In this document: piece after piece, positions 1-7,731 of the stretch
Position numbering within the stretch: the first letter of the stretch is position 1
Layout: every line of letters begins with the position of its first letter
Source of the DNA: Sulfurimonas sp.
GTDB taxonomy: Bacteria; Campylobacterota; Campylobacteria; Campylobacterales; Sulfurimonadaceae
Assembly: GCA_022712775.1 (NCBI GenBank)
Contig: JAFLJZ010000159.1
Span: 1-9,156 of the forward strand
Direction of reading: 5' to 3'
Length of the DNA stretch: 9,156 bases
Notes under the pieces: generated by a model
What the model was told of the DNA's origin: nothing
Seen by the model: only the letters and a program-made list of their open reading frames with translations
Database searches by the model: none
Position numbers and translations under genes: made by a program

Positions 1-1
1 T

Positions 2-457
2 ATGATGAAAGAATGGGAAATCACTGATCCAGATCTTACTGAAGAAGATGTTTTTGATGAGATGAAAGATCTCGCCGGTGAATACAACATGAGATATGTT
101 GGTGAGAAAGACATGTTTAGACTTCTAGATGTTGAAATAGAAGCTTACGAAAAAGCTGGAATACCTAAATCAGAACAAGTTGTACATGCTAGAATTGGTG
201 AATTTTGTTCACTAATTATCGCTAAAAAAATGTTAAATCACTCTCGTTTTTATGGTGGGTTTATGCCATGTCGTATTATGTATGTTGAGTATGGAGATGG
301 TAGAAGATACCTTGTATCTATGGATATGGCACTTGCAATCTATGGTGGAACTGATAAAAAGCCAATTGAACCAGGCCTTTTCGAAGATATGTTAGCTGTT
401 AAAAAAGCTATGGAAGAAATCCCAGCTATTGCTGCAGGTTACGATATAGAAGAATAA
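2..457 (+). CDS. DUF302-type domain protein, probably 5'-truncated by the window edge
   Basis: At least 151 residues are visible, ending with TAA. The C-terminal half resembles the DUF302 fold: an EFCSL strand/helix start, the MPCRI motif near residues 89-93, then an acidic turn (YGDGRRY) and a strand with a second helix. This is the pattern seen in DUF302 proteins, a small alpha/beta family of unknown biochemical function that is often found with sulfur or redox genes. Two ATG codons sit at bases 2 and 5, but only one base precedes them, so no ribosome binding site can be judged and the true start may lie outside the window. No signal peptide or membrane segment is visible in the part shown, though one could precede it. 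The protein is acidic, with many E and D residues at both ends. The gene is convergent with purL and is closed by a terminator. The family call is from remembered motif resemblance, not a search. Confidence 0.65.
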   Translation: MMKEWEITDPDLTEEDVFDEMKDLAGEYNMRYVGEKDMFRLLDVEIEAYEKAGIPKSEQVVHARIGEFCSLIIAKKMLNHSRFYGGFMPCRIMYVEYGDGRRYLVSMDMALAIYGGTDKKPIEPGLFEDMLAVKKAMEEIPAIAAGYDIEE

Positions 458-472
458 GTATTCTTCTACTTT

Positions 473-497
473 CCCCATTATTTCTGATGGGGTTTTT
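473..497 (+). terminator. intrinsic terminator after the DUF302-type gene
   Basis: CCCCATTA (473-480) pairs with TGATGGGG (485-492) around a TTTC loop, giving 8 bp including one G-T pair, and is followed directly by five T (493-497). It lies 15 bases past the stop of the left gene. Read from the minus strand, the same hairpin would follow purL, but it lacks a U-run on that side, so it mainly serves the + strand. Confidence 0.88.
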
Positions 498-514
498 AGA
501 AAAATAATCTACTT

Positions 515-2731
515 CTAGATATCTCTTTCAATAACTTTTTTAAACGTTTCAAAATAATTTTCTTTTAGCGTATCCATACTCATAGTTACATCATTCACTT
601 TAATAGAATCACCACCAACAGTTCCAATTTTCTCAACACCCATACTTTCATCAAGCATAGCTTCAAAGGCTTCACAATTTTCAGGTTTTACTTCGATAAT
701 CGCACGAGACATAGATTCAGCAAATATATCTCTCTCATCACTTACAGTCATCTCTACATCACAACCTAAACCTGATGTCGCAACCATTTTAGCAAGTGCA
801 ATTGCAACGCCACCAGAACTTGCATCTTTTGCACATTCAAGTAAATTTTTCTTGTTTGCTTCGATAACTAAGTCCCAAAGAGCTAATTCATTTTTGTAGT
901 TTATCTCAGGAAGTACCCCTGCCACAGTTCCACAAATCTCGTTCATATAAAGTGACCCACCAAACTCGGACATACTCTCACCTACTAAATACAGTGAGTT
1001 ACCCTCGCCTTGAAATGAAGACATTAAAACATTATTTTGGTCATCATTTAAACCAACAGTTGCTATTGAAGGAGTTGGAAAAACTGAAATACCATTTGTT
1101 TCATTATAAAGAGAAACATTTCCACCAATTACAGGAGTTGTAAGTTCAGCACAAGCTTCTTTAATACCCAAACACCCTTGACCAAACTGCCACATTACTT
1201 CAGGATTTTCAGGATTACCGTAGTTAAGACAATCAGTCACCGCTAAAGGTCTTGCTCCACTCATAGCAACATTACGCCCTGCTTCCATAACAGCCGCCGC
1301 TGCTCCACCTTTAGGGTCTACGTAACAATAACGAACATTACAATCAGTAGATATTGCTAAAGCCTTACCATTTTCTTTTACACGAATAACAGAAGCGTCA
1401 AGCATTCCACCATTTTTAATCGTATTTGTTTGTACCATAGAATCGTACTGCGTGTATATCCAAGACTTATCTACAACTTCCATTGACTTGATAAGTGTCT
1501 CAAAAGCAACTTGATTTGATACCTTATCAAAGTCATTTATAGTCACCGATGCAAGGTCAGCTAAATAAGCAGGCTTTGTCATAGGACGAGAAAGCTCAGG
1601 TGCTTCTTCTGAAACTGGGTCAACAGGAACAGTACCACAAGGTTCTCCGTGCCAAAACAGTTCCATATTTCCAGTATCTGTCACCTCACCAACAACAGCA
1701 GCATCTAAATCCCATTTTTCAAAGATATCAATAATAGCTTGTTCTGAACCTTTTTTCGCACATAAAAGCATACGTTCTTGAGATTCACTCAGCATAAAGT
1801 CATACGGAGTCATATTTTCTTCACGAGCAGGAATTTTATCGAGGTGCATAATCATACCTGCACCCGAACGTCCTGCCATTTCAAATGAAGACGAAGTAAG
1901 ACCAGCTGCACCCATATCTTGGATTCCAACTACGTGGTCAGTTTTAAAAAGTTCCAGGCACGCTTCAAGTAAAAGTTTTTCTGTGAATGGATCACCCACT
2001 TGAACGGTAGGACGAAGTGACTTTGATTCCTCTGTAAACGAATCTGAACTCATAACAGCTCCACCAAGACCATCACGACCTGTTTTTGCACCAACATACA
2101 TTACAGGATTTCCAACACCCTCAGCAATTCCAAGAAAAATTTCATCAGATTTTGCAATTCCAAGATTAAAAGCATTTACAAGAATATTTCCATTGTAGCA
2201 ATCATCAAAAGATACTTCACCACCAATAGTAGGAACACCCATACAGTTTCCATAACCACCGATTCCCTCGGTTACACCACGAACTAAATAACGCTGGTGT
2301 GCAGAGGTTTTATCATCATTCATAACATTACCAAATCTAAGAGAATTCATTGAAGCCACAGGACGAGCACCCATAGTAAATACATCACGCATAATTCCAC
2401 CAACACCAGTCGCAGCACCTTGATATGGTTCAATAAACGAAGGGTGATTATGTGATTCCATCTTAAATACAGCCGCATATCCATCACCAATATCAATAAC
2501 ACCAGCATTTTCACCAGGACCTTGAATAACCCAAGGAGCTTTGGTAGGAAAACCTTTTAAGTGTACTTTTGATGATTTATAAGAACAATGCTCACTCCAC
2601 ATAGCTGAAAAGATTCCAAGCTCTACAAGATTTGGCTCACGCTTTAGAATTTCTTTAATATGCGTATAATCTTCCTCGGAAAGTTTATGATTTGATAATT
2701 GTTCGTCGATGTTTTCTAGTTGTTGGCTCAC
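515..2731 (-). CDS. purL: phosphoribosylformylglycinamidine synthase subunit PurL
   Basis: This is FGAM synthase, which converts FGAR, ATP and glutamine-derived ammonia to FGAM in step four of purine synthesis. It is the small-type PurL that works in the cytoplasm with PurS and PurQ, neither of which is in this window. Numbered from the GTG at 2731 (738 residues), it shows SEHCSYKS with the active-site His at 48, ESHNHPS at 92-98, the [12 protein letters not shown] loop at 105-116, and GGEVSFDD plus GAAGLTSSS further on. The second, pseudo-symmetric half carries [17 protein letters not shown] and GGNVSLYNE, so both ATP-binding halves are present and intact. The frame stays open to a TTG at 2755 and an ATG at 2749, but neither has a spaced ribosome site. 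The GTG at 2731 has AGGA six bases upstream, and the resulting length fits the family. It is convergent with the left gene and co-directional with the gre gene 93 bases upstream. Confidence 0.95.
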   Translation of the reverse strand: MSQQLENIDEQLSNHKLSEEDYTHIKEILKREPNLVELGIFSAMWSEHCSYKSSKVHLKGFPTKAPWVIQGPGENAGVIDIGDGYAAVFKMESHNHPSFIEPYQGAATGVGGIMRDVFTMGARPVASMNSLRFGNVMNDDKTSAHQRYLVRGVTEGIGGYGNCMGVPTIGGEVSFDDCYNGNILVNAFNLGIAKSDEIFLGIAEGVGNPVMYVGAKTGRDGLGGAVMSSDSFTEESKSLRPTVQVGDPFTEKLLLEACLELFKTDHVVGIQDMGAAGLTSSSFEMAGRSGAGMIMHLDKIPAREENMTPYDFMLSESQERMLLCAKKGSEQAIIDIFEKWDLDAAVVGEVTDTGNMELFWHGEPCGTVPVDPVSEEAPELSRPMTKPAYLADLASVTINDFDKVSNQVAFETLIKSMEVVDKSWIYTQYDSMVQTNTIKNGGMLDASVIRVKENGKALAISTDCNVRYCYVDPKGGAAAAVMEAGRNVAMSGARPLAVTDCLNYGNPENPEVMWQFGQGCLGIKEACAELTTPVIGGNVSLYNETNGISVFPTPSIATVGLNDDQNNVLMSSFQGEGNSLYLVGESMSEFGGSLYMNEICGTVAGVLPEINYKNELALWDLVIEANKKNLLECAKDASSGGVAIALAKMVATSGLGCDVEMTVSDERDIFAESMSRAIIEVKPENCEAFEAMLDESMGVEKIGTVGGDSIKVNDVTMSMDTLKENYFETFKKVIERDI

Positions 2732-2795
2732 AGAATTTCCTGTATGCATTCCCAAGTATAACTTAGGAACGAGTTATTTTAGTTTTTAAGAATGG

Positions 2796-2801
2796 ATTAT
2801 A
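2796..2801 (-). promoter_or_regulatory. likely purL promoter (-10 TATAAT) with a symmetric leader
   Basis: A consensus TATAAT lies on the minus strand between the gre stop and purL, with no good TTGACA-like -35. That is usual for Campylobacterota sigma-70 promoters. A start near 2789 would give a leader of roughly 58 bases to the GTG. The leader contains an imperfect palindrome at 2751-2767 (AAGT-ATA-ACTT flanked by CC and GG). It abuts the upstream ATG at 2749 and would leave the AGGA of the GTG start free. The role of the palindrome is not known. Confidence 0.5.
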
Positions 2802-2824
2802 GCTAAAGGAAGGTAAAAGTTGAT

Positions 2825-3352
2825 TTAATGGAAAGAAAAATCGACTTTTGTACGAATATTTTTCTTTAAAGAGAATATATTTTTATACGTAATTTCTAAA
2901 ACTTCATACTCTTTTTTACCCTTTGGTAATCGAAGCTTAAACTCATCATCTATCTCTTTTCCAAGCATTGCTTTTGCTAGAGGAGAATGGATAGATATTA
3001 GCCCATTTTCAGGCTCTGATTCTAATACTCCACACAATGTATAAACTTCTTCTTCTTCTGTGTCTATATTACTTAAAGTAACTGTACTACCAAAACTTAT
3101 CTTTGTATGTTTATGAAGTAAAGGGTTAATAATTTGTGCTTTTTGTATCATAGAATTCAGATAATAAAGTCGCTTATCCATAAAACGTAACTTTTCTTTT
3201 GCAGCATGATAGTCAGCATTTTCACTTCTATCACCCTGTGCTGCAGCGACAAGTTTCTCTTCTGCTGTCTTTGGCTTTTCTATCTCTAGTAAGAATTTAA
3301 ACTCTTCTATTAAAAGATCGTATCCTTCTAGTGTCATAGGTTCCTTATTCAC
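2825..3352 (-). CDS. GreA/GreB-family transcription elongation (transcript cleavage) factor
   Basis: Gre factors enter the RNA polymerase secondary channel and stimulate cleavage of backtracked RNA. The 175 residues show an N-terminal coiled coil (about 1-75) with the tip motif GDRSENADY at 40-48, so the metal-coordinating acidic pair D41 and E44 is kept. The C-terminal FKBP-like domain follows (FGSTVTL, then ISIHSPLAKAMLGK and LPKGKKEYEVLEI). The GTG start puts PM at residues 5-6 and D41/E44 exactly where E. coli GreA has them, which favours it over the ATG at 3337. The tip reads like GreB (GDRSENADY), while HAAKEKL and the rest read like GreA. The tail, about 15 residues beyond the usual end and basic then aromatic, is unusual. 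It starts 11 bases after the 108-residue gene with only a weak ribosome site, suggesting translational coupling. Whether a canonical greA exists elsewhere cannot be seen, so no symbol is assigned. Confidence 0.9.
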   Translation of the reverse strand: MNKEPMTLEGYDLLIEEFKFLLEIEKPKTAEEKLVAAAQGDRSENADYHAAKEKLRFMDKRLYYLNSMIQKAQIINPLLHKHTKISFGSTVTLSNIDTEEEEVYTLCGVLESEPENGLISIHSPLAKAMLGKEIDDEFKLRLPKGKKEYEVLEITYKNIFSLKKNIRTKVDFSFH

Positions 3353-3363
3353 TGATATATCTT

Positions 3364-3690
3364 TTAATGATGAAAACCAACTATATAATATGTTTCTTTA
3401 TTTTTTAACTTATTTACGGTCACTTTAAACTTATCACTAAAATGTTGGATTTTTTCATGTGCTTCTTCTACAGATTCTGTCGTTTTACCTTCAACTTTAA
3501 TTTTAAAACAATCTTCTGAGTTTGAAAGTGCTATAAAAGAATGGTTAACTTTTAAATGATCATGTAAATCCATTATATGTTTTTGAATTTTTTCATACCC
3601 TGCAGTATTCTTTTCTATTTTTTCAAGTTGCTCTATTAAAGCCTCATTAGGTGCATAACCTAGCTGTGTTAGCATTGCATCTTTTTGCAT
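3364..3690 (-). CDS. hypothetical protein, first gene of the gre unit
   Basis: I do not recognise this 108-residue protein. The ATG at 3690 has a strong ribosome site (GAAGGA about 8 bases upstream). The N-terminal half is charged and probably helical (ALIEQLEKIEKNTAGYEKIQKHI). The C-terminal half looks like alternating strands and a helix (FIALSNSEDCFKIKVEG, a helix rich in E, H and K, then FKVTVNKLKNKETYYIVGF), so a small alpha+beta domain is plausible. There is no signal peptide or membrane segment, so it is likely cytoplasmic. The two His at the end (FHH) are the last residues. It is separated by 11 bases from the downstream Gre-family gene and is almost certainly co-transcribed with it, so a role around transcription is a guess from context only. 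Codon use and base composition match the neighbours. Confidence 0.8.
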   Translation of the reverse strand: MQKDAMLTQLGYAPNEALIEQLEKIEKNTAGYEKIQKHIMDLHDHLKVNHSFIALSNSEDCFKIKVEGKTTESVEEAHEKIQHFSDKFKVTVNKLKNKETYYIVGFHH

Positions 3691-3765
3691 TATCTGTATC
3701 CTTCTTCTTGTATTTAAAAAATAATATCACTTTTTTGTAAACATTCAGTAGTTATTTACATTCAT

Positions 3766-3780
3766 CTACTATAATTGTAG
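3766..3780 (+). promoter_or_regulatory. promoter of the HDOD-rnr-holA operon, -10 inside an imperfect palindrome
   Basis: TATAAT at 3770-3775 lies about 40 bases before the HDOD start. It is framed by CTAC (3766-3769) and GTAG (3777-3780), forming a 15-base imperfect palindrome. No good -35 is visible; a T-rich tract lies upstream. Transcription would begin near 3782, giving a leader of about 33 bases with the AGAGAG ribosome site. On the minus strand the same symmetry offers a weaker TATAGT-like hexamer, so the divergent 108-residue gene might start from the same spot. Confidence 0.5.
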
Positions 3781-3814
3781 AAATAACTTAAAATTTAAAA
3801 TAAGAGAGAGTAAT

Positions 3815-4618
3815 ATGACTGAAGAAATATTAAAGAAGATTAAGCAACTTCCGCCACTTCCAGAATCTGCAATGCAGATAGAAGCTGTATACCAAGATCC
3901 AGATAGTAGCTTTAATGATATGGTTAAAATCTTAGAAAAAGACCCTCTTTTAACTGCTGATATTTTAAAAGCAGCAAACTCTCCACTTTATGGTTTCTCT
4001 CGTGAAATCAATGCTATTAGCCAAGCTGTTGGTCTTTTTGGTATGGGAACTGTTCGTGGATTTGCGCTTGCATCTATCGTTAAAAAAAGTTTTTCTTTAG
4101 ATCTTTCTCCTTATGGGATCAACAACGATATGTTCTCAGCATTATCTAAAAAACAACATGCACTTGTTACTTCTTGGTGTATTAGAAAAGAAAATAGACT
4201 TCTTGGTGTTTTATCTCCAGCAGCATTCCTTGTTGAAATTGGAAAAGTTCTTATAGCGCAACAAATTATTGCTGATGGTAAACAAGAAGAGTTTCGTGAT
4301 GCTCTCACTGAACTTGGTGATGTTGAAGCAGCTGAAAGACAAGTTGTTGGTGTTGACACTCCTGAAGTTTCAGCAACTATATTTAGACAATGGAAATTTG
4401 AAGAAGGGCTTGTTGATGTTCTTGGCTCTTGTATGGAACCAGAAAAAGCTGAAATACCTGATGATGTACGACCAGCTGCTATTTTAAGTGCAGTTCGTGC
4501 AACTGTGCCTATTAATGGTGTAGTTACAGATTCTAGTATTGAAGCAGCAAAAGTAATTATCGCAAAATACGATTTAAACCTTGAAGCATTTGAAACTGCG
4601 ATAGACAATATTAAATAA
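3815..4618 (+). CDS. HDOD domain protein
   Basis: HDOD domains are HD-related helical domains that lack metal-dependent phosphohydrolase activity and usually act as regulatory or protein-interaction modules. They are often linked to signalling, motility or stress. The 267 residues begin with LPPLPESAMQI (12-22), the usual HDOD opening. KILEKDPLLTADILKAANSP (38-57) follows, then ISQAVGLFGMGTVRGFAL (68-85), which is the helix pair typical of the family. The HDOD part spans about 10-210. The remaining tail is helical with no recognisable output domain such as GGDEF or EAL. The start has AGAGAG a few bases upstream. It is the first gene of a tight operon with rnr, whose frame is the same and begins six bases after this stop. 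Link to RNA decay is inferred only from position. Confidence 0.9.
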   Translation: MTEEILKKIKQLPPLPESAMQIEAVYQDPDSSFNDMVKILEKDPLLTADILKAANSPLYGFSREINAISQAVGLFGMGTVRGFALASIVKKSFSLDLSPYGINNDMFSALSKKQHALVTSWCIRKENRLLGVLSPAAFLVEIGKVLIAQQIIADGKQEEFRDALTELGDVEAAERQVVGVDTPEVSATIFRQWKFEEGLVDVLGSCMEPEKAEIPDDVRPAAILSAVRATVPINGVVTDSSIEAAKVIIAKYDLNLEAFETAIDNIK

Positions 4619-4624
4619 CCTCTC

Positions 4625-6565
4625 TTGAAATCTCTTCTTATTAGGCTCACTCTTGGTTTGAGTGAGCAAGATGTTACACCCGATGAACAAACCCATATAA
4701 ACAACTTTTTGGCAAAAAAATACCTTACACATAAAGAAAATATTTATAAATTCAATTCAAAATACCGTGCAGGTACACTTGGTCTTGTACAAAAAGAAAC
4801 AGCTTACTTAAATGTTATCGGAGAGCTTACTCGTGACTTATTTATAGCAGAAGGTGATTTAGCAAGTGCAAAAGAAGGTGACCTAGTTATCTCACAAAGA
4901 CTTCTTGGAAAACGAGGAGCACCAAGTGCAAAAATTCTTGAAGTTGTTGGTCGTGCCACAAGTTATAGTATAGGCTATATCATCATCAAAAATGGAACAA
5001 ACTCTTTAGTAGATTTAAGAACTGAGTACCCTACTGGAGTAGAATTAACTCTAGAACAATTAAACTCATACAAAGAAGGTGATGTATTTAAAATCGATAA
5101 TAGTTCTTATACTATTATGGAAAAACTTGGAAATATGTCTGAACCAACAGTTGATGAAAAAATAGTTTTAGCGCAGTTTAATAAGCATGATGAATTTGAG
5201 CCAGAAGTTCTTGAAATTGCATCTTCTTTTTCCCCTGTAAATGCTTCTGATTATCCTAAAAGAAAAGACCTGCGAAAACTACGCTTTTGTACTATAGATC
5301 CTGTAACAGCAAAAGATTATGATGATGCGATTTACTGGGACGATGAAGAGACTACACTCTATGTTGCTATCGCTGATGTTAGTGAATATGTTAAACCATT
5401 TGGCGCATTAGATAATGAAGCAATTTACAGAAGTTTTTCTATTTATCTTCCTCATCGCTCAATCCCAATGCTCCCACGCCAACTTAGTGAAACACTCTGT
5501 TCACTCCAACCTCACGTAGATAGGTTAGCTTATGTATTTGAGATGAAACTAGACCTTAACTCTTTAGAGGTCACTGATTCTAAAGTATACGAAGCGATTA
5601 TTCACTCAGACAGACGCTTTAACTACGAAGAGATTGACGACTTCTTTGATGGAAAATTAAAAGCAAAAAATGACAAAGAAAAACAAATCTTTGATGACCT
5701 TACAAAACTTCGAGTTGTCGCAAACAAGCTTAAAGAAAAAAGATTAAAAATTGGTTATGATTTTCGCTCAGACGAATTAGAAATGAGTATAGATGAAGAT
5801 TCTAATCTACTTGCTACTACAGTAGCCGATGAAACACCTTCGCATGCACTTATAGAAGACTGTATGCTTTTGGCAAATAAAGAAGCTGCAAGGTCTTTTG
5901 AGCGTGGTATATTTAGGATTCATGAAGAACCTTCACAAGGAAAAATTCAAACACTCTACCAAGAACTCGCTGGTATTGGAATGTCTATTGATATTAAAAG
6001 TTCTATTAAAGAGACAATAACAGACATCCAAAAACAAGCACGAGAGATGGACTTAGAATCAGAGGTAGATACACTTATAATCCGCTCTCAAATGCAAGCG
6101 AGATATGCACCTCTAAACTCTGGTCACTTTGGTTTAGGATTTGAAGAATATACACATTTCACCTCTCCTATTCGAAGATATTCTGATTTAATTGTTCATA
6201 GACTTCTTAAAGCTATAAACAATAATGACACAGCAGAAGGCTCTTATGTACTTAGGAATATAGAAGCACTTAGTATGACCATAAGTGAAAAAGAAAGAGA
6301 ATCTAGCTCTATCGAAGGGCAATTTATGGACAGAAAATTTGCACGATGGGCAAATGAGAACCTTGGTAAAGAGTTTAGAGCTAGAATCACAGGAACTGAC
6401 CCTGAAATAAAAGCCGAACTCAGAGACACTATTAAGGGTGCAAGACTTAACATTACACTCTCAAATGACATAATTCTTTTTGATGATGTTATAGTTAGAA
6501 TTGATAAGGTAGATATACCAAAAGCAAAAATATTTGCTGCAGTGGTTCGCAAAGTTGATGTATAA
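4625..6565 (+). CDS. rnr: ribonuclease R family 3'-5' exoribonuclease
   Basis: This RNase II/RNB-family enzyme degrades RNA processively from the 3' end in the cytoplasm. An N-terminal OB/cold-shock-like region covers about 43-112 (GDLVISQRLLGKRG at 85-98). The RNB domain covers about 210-530 with acidic active-site residues D225, D231, D233 and D234 in IDPVTAKDYDDA; their spacing matches D272, D278, D280 and D281 of E. coli RNase R. The family signature runs from H501 to H525 (HFGLGFEEYTHFTSPIRR onward). A short degenerate S1-like tail covers 581-646. At 646 residues it is shorter than the E. coli enzyme (about 800), as is usual in Campylobacterota, lacking the N-terminal helix-turn-helix and the basic tail. 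The start is the TTG at 4625, the first possible start after the in-frame stop of the HDOD gene. No Shine-Dalgarno is visible, so initiation probably depends on ribosomes finishing the upstream gene. Confidence 0.94.
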   Translation: MKSLLIRLTLGLSEQDVTPDEQTHINNFLAKKYLTHKENIYKFNSKYRAGTLGLVQKETAYLNVIGELTRDLFIAEGDLASAKEGDLVISQRLLGKRGAPSAKILEVVGRATSYSIGYIIIKNGTNSLVDLRTEYPTGVELTLEQLNSYKEGDVFKIDNSSYTIMEKLGNMSEPTVDEKIVLAQFNKHDEFEPEVLEIASSFSPVNASDYPKRKDLRKLRFCTIDPVTAKDYDDAIYWDDEETTLYVAIADVSEYVKPFGALDNEAIYRSFSIYLPHRSIPMLPRQLSETLCSLQPHVDRLAYVFEMKLDLNSLEVTDSKVYEAIIHSDRRFNYEEIDDFFDGKLKAKNDKEKQIFDDLTKLRVVANKLKEKRLKIGYDFRSDELEMSIDEDSNLLATTVADETPSHALIEDCMLLANKEAARSFERGIFRIHEEPSQGKIQTLYQELAGIGMSIDIKSSIKETITDIQKQAREMDLESEVDTLIIRSQMQARYAPLNSGHFGLGFEEYTHFTSPIRRYSDLIVHRLLKAINNNDTAEGSYVLRNIEALSMTISEKERESSSIEGQFMDRKFARWANENLGKEFRARITGTDPEIKAELRDTIKGARLNITLSNDIILFDDVIVRIDKVDIPKAKIFAAVVRKVDV

Positions 6566-7526
6566 AAATGAGTTAGATAACGCCATTAAAAGTGCTAAAA
6601 TTTCTAATAGTTTTGTGTTTTTTGGAGAAAGTATCTTTCTTATAGATATGTATACAAAGATGCTAACTACTATAGAAGATTCATCAATACTTGCTTTTTA
6701 CCATGACGAATATAATCTTCAATCTGCAAAAGCACATTTATCCCAAGCTTCTTTATTTGGAGATAGAAATATCTTGATCATAAAAAGTGAAAAAAAAGTT
6801 CCAAAAAAAGATCTTGATATTCTCATAGAGCTATGTGAAAAAAACAATGATAATATTTTTGTTTATTCCTATTATGGAAAAGACCACAAAACATATAACA
6901 ATAAAAAAACATTTTCTAAATTTTCCACAATGAGTGTACGCTTTTTTAATCCAAAAGACTATGAAGCACAGAATCTTGTTCTTCAAGTAGCCAATGAAAA
7001 AGGTGTGCAAATAGATAAGTATTCTATCTCTCACCTTCTTAACGTTCATAATGGGGATGTAGCCCTTGCCTGTAACGAGATGGATAAACTAAGAGTTTAT
7101 AATAGGGAAATAACAACAAAAGATATAGAAAATCTTGTGTTTGGACTTGCTGAAATAAGTATTGATGAATTTATTAAAAAACTACTCACTAAAAAAGAGT
7201 TTCTTCATGATTTAACGAATCTACTCGAACATGGTGAAGATGAGATTAGAATCATAACGGCAATAACATCTTACATCACACAACTCTATATGTTTAATAT
7301 CTACATACGCGTAAATGGCACACCAAATGCCTTAGAGATTCTAGGCTACCCTGCTCCAAAATTTGTAGTTGAAGAGAAGTCAGCTCTATCGCTACGATTC
7401 AAGCCTAACACATACTACAAACTTAGCGAATTACTACTAGAGAGTGAACTGAAAATGAAAAGCCCAAGCGTTGAAAAATGTGCAATTTTACTTTCTACAC
7501 TGATAAGAGTTCAAAAGCTTTTATAA
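6558..7526 (+). CDS. holA: DNA polymerase III subunit delta (clamp loader)
   Basis: The delta subunit opens the beta sliding clamp within the clamp-loader complex. From the ATG at 6558 it has 322 residues, near the usual length. The N-terminal FVFFGESIFLIDMY (19-32) matches the degenerate AAA+ start of delta (family form LYGDEPFLI), with no functional Walker A. The middle has ITTKDIENLVFGLAEISIDEFIKKLL, typical of the linker before the collar domain. The C-terminal collar helices carry LGYPAPKFVVEEK and a final ELKMKSPSVEKC segment like other delta proteins. The frame extends upstream to a TTG at 6534, but the ATG overlaps the rnr stop (ATGTATAA, 8 bases), which is a typical coupled start. 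rnr-holA adjacency is known in other Campylobacterota, for example H. pylori as I recall it. There the rpsF-ssb-rpsR genes follow, and they do not follow here. Confidence 0.92.
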   Translation: MYKNELDNAIKSAKISNSFVFFGESIFLIDMYTKMLTTIEDSSILAFYHDEYNLQSAKAHLSQASLFGDRNILIIKSEKKVPKKDLDILIELCEKNNDNIFVYSYYGKDHKTYNNKKTFSKFSTMSVRFFNPKDYEAQNLVLQVANEKGVQIDKYSISHLLNVHNGDVALACNEMDKLRVYNREITTKDIENLVFGLAEISIDEFIKKLLTKKEFLHDLTNLLEHGEDEIRIITAITSYITQLYMFNIYIRVNGTPNALEILGYPAPKFVVEEKSALSLRFKPNTYYKLSELLLESELKMKSPSVEKCAILLSTLIRVQKLL

Positions 7527-7572
7527 ATTTAATTAAAGATATGAAGAAAAGTTTACTGAAGATTGAAGTGTA

Positions 7573-7597
7573 TGAGAGATACAATTTATATCTCTCA
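7573..7597 (+). terminator. hairpin between convergent genes, possible weak terminator of the holA operon
   Basis: TGAGAGATA (7573-7581) and TATCTCTCA (7589-7597) form a perfect 9-bp stem with a 7-base loop, 47 bases after the holA stop. On the + strand it is followed by ATTTATTG rather than a clean U-run, and on the minus strand by no U-run at all. It may stop or protect the ends of the converging transcripts, but it is not a textbook intrinsic terminator. Confidence 0.45.
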
Positions 7598-7619
7598 ATT
7601 TATTGAAAAAAAGTTATAT

Positions 7620-7715
7620 TTATTTAAAAATTGCTCTATACAGGTCTGTATATACGCCACCTATCATTCCTAATCCAAATAGTGCTAAAGCACCTGCTAA
7701 TACTAATACTTCCAT
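7620..7715 (-). CDS. 31-residue single-pass membrane protein, unknown function
   Basis: This small gene lies between holA and ilvC. It has an ATG at 7715 preceded by a perfect AAGGAG (7722-7727, minus strand) with a six-base spacer, and ends in TAA. The protein begins MEVLVLAG and ends LYRAIFK. Residues 3-21 are wholly hydrophobic or small (V, L, A, G, F, M, I), making one membrane segment. Glycines sit at 8, 14, 16, 19 and 20, including a G16-x3-G20 pattern that could support helix packing. The tail YTDLYRAIFK carries D24, R27 and K31 and would sit on the cytoplasmic side if the positive-inside rule holds. The size and shape resemble accessory subunits of membrane complexes (CydX, KdpF or MgtS-like in kind), but I see no sequence match to any of these. 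A TATAAT lies 34 bases upstream. The ribosome site, promoter and coherent membrane segment together make it likely to be real, despite its length. Confidence 0.72.
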   Translation of the reverse strand: MEVLVLAGALALFGLGMIGGVYTDLYRAIFK

Positions 7716-7731
7716 AATACACTCCTTAGTT

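Noticed and set aside
952..1143. Open frame of 63 codons on the + strand inside purL
   Set aside because: It is antisense to a fully conserved enzyme, has no ribosome site, and its composition is a by-product of purL codons.
4269..4487. Open frame of 72 codons on the + strand within the HDOD gene
   Set aside because: It is an out-of-frame shadow with low-complexity Leu/Lys content.
4111..4704. Open frame of 197 codons on the minus strand across the HDOD gene and the rnr start
   Set aside because: It is a Ser/Ile-rich translation of the opposite strand of well-supported genes, with no family features or ribosome site.
6244..6552. Open frame of 102 codons on the minus strand inside rnr
   Set aside because: Its apparent hydrophobicity comes from reversed rnr codons; there is no independent initiation signal.
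6831..7049. Open frame of 72 codons on the minus strand inside holA
   Set aside because: The Ile/Phe-rich product arises from the A-rich holA strand, and holA is intact over it.
7541..7606. ATG-started 21-codon frame (+) after holA, spanning the hairpin
   Set aside because: There is no convincing Shine-Dalgarno, the product has no domain or membrane features, and the hairpin explains the sequence better.
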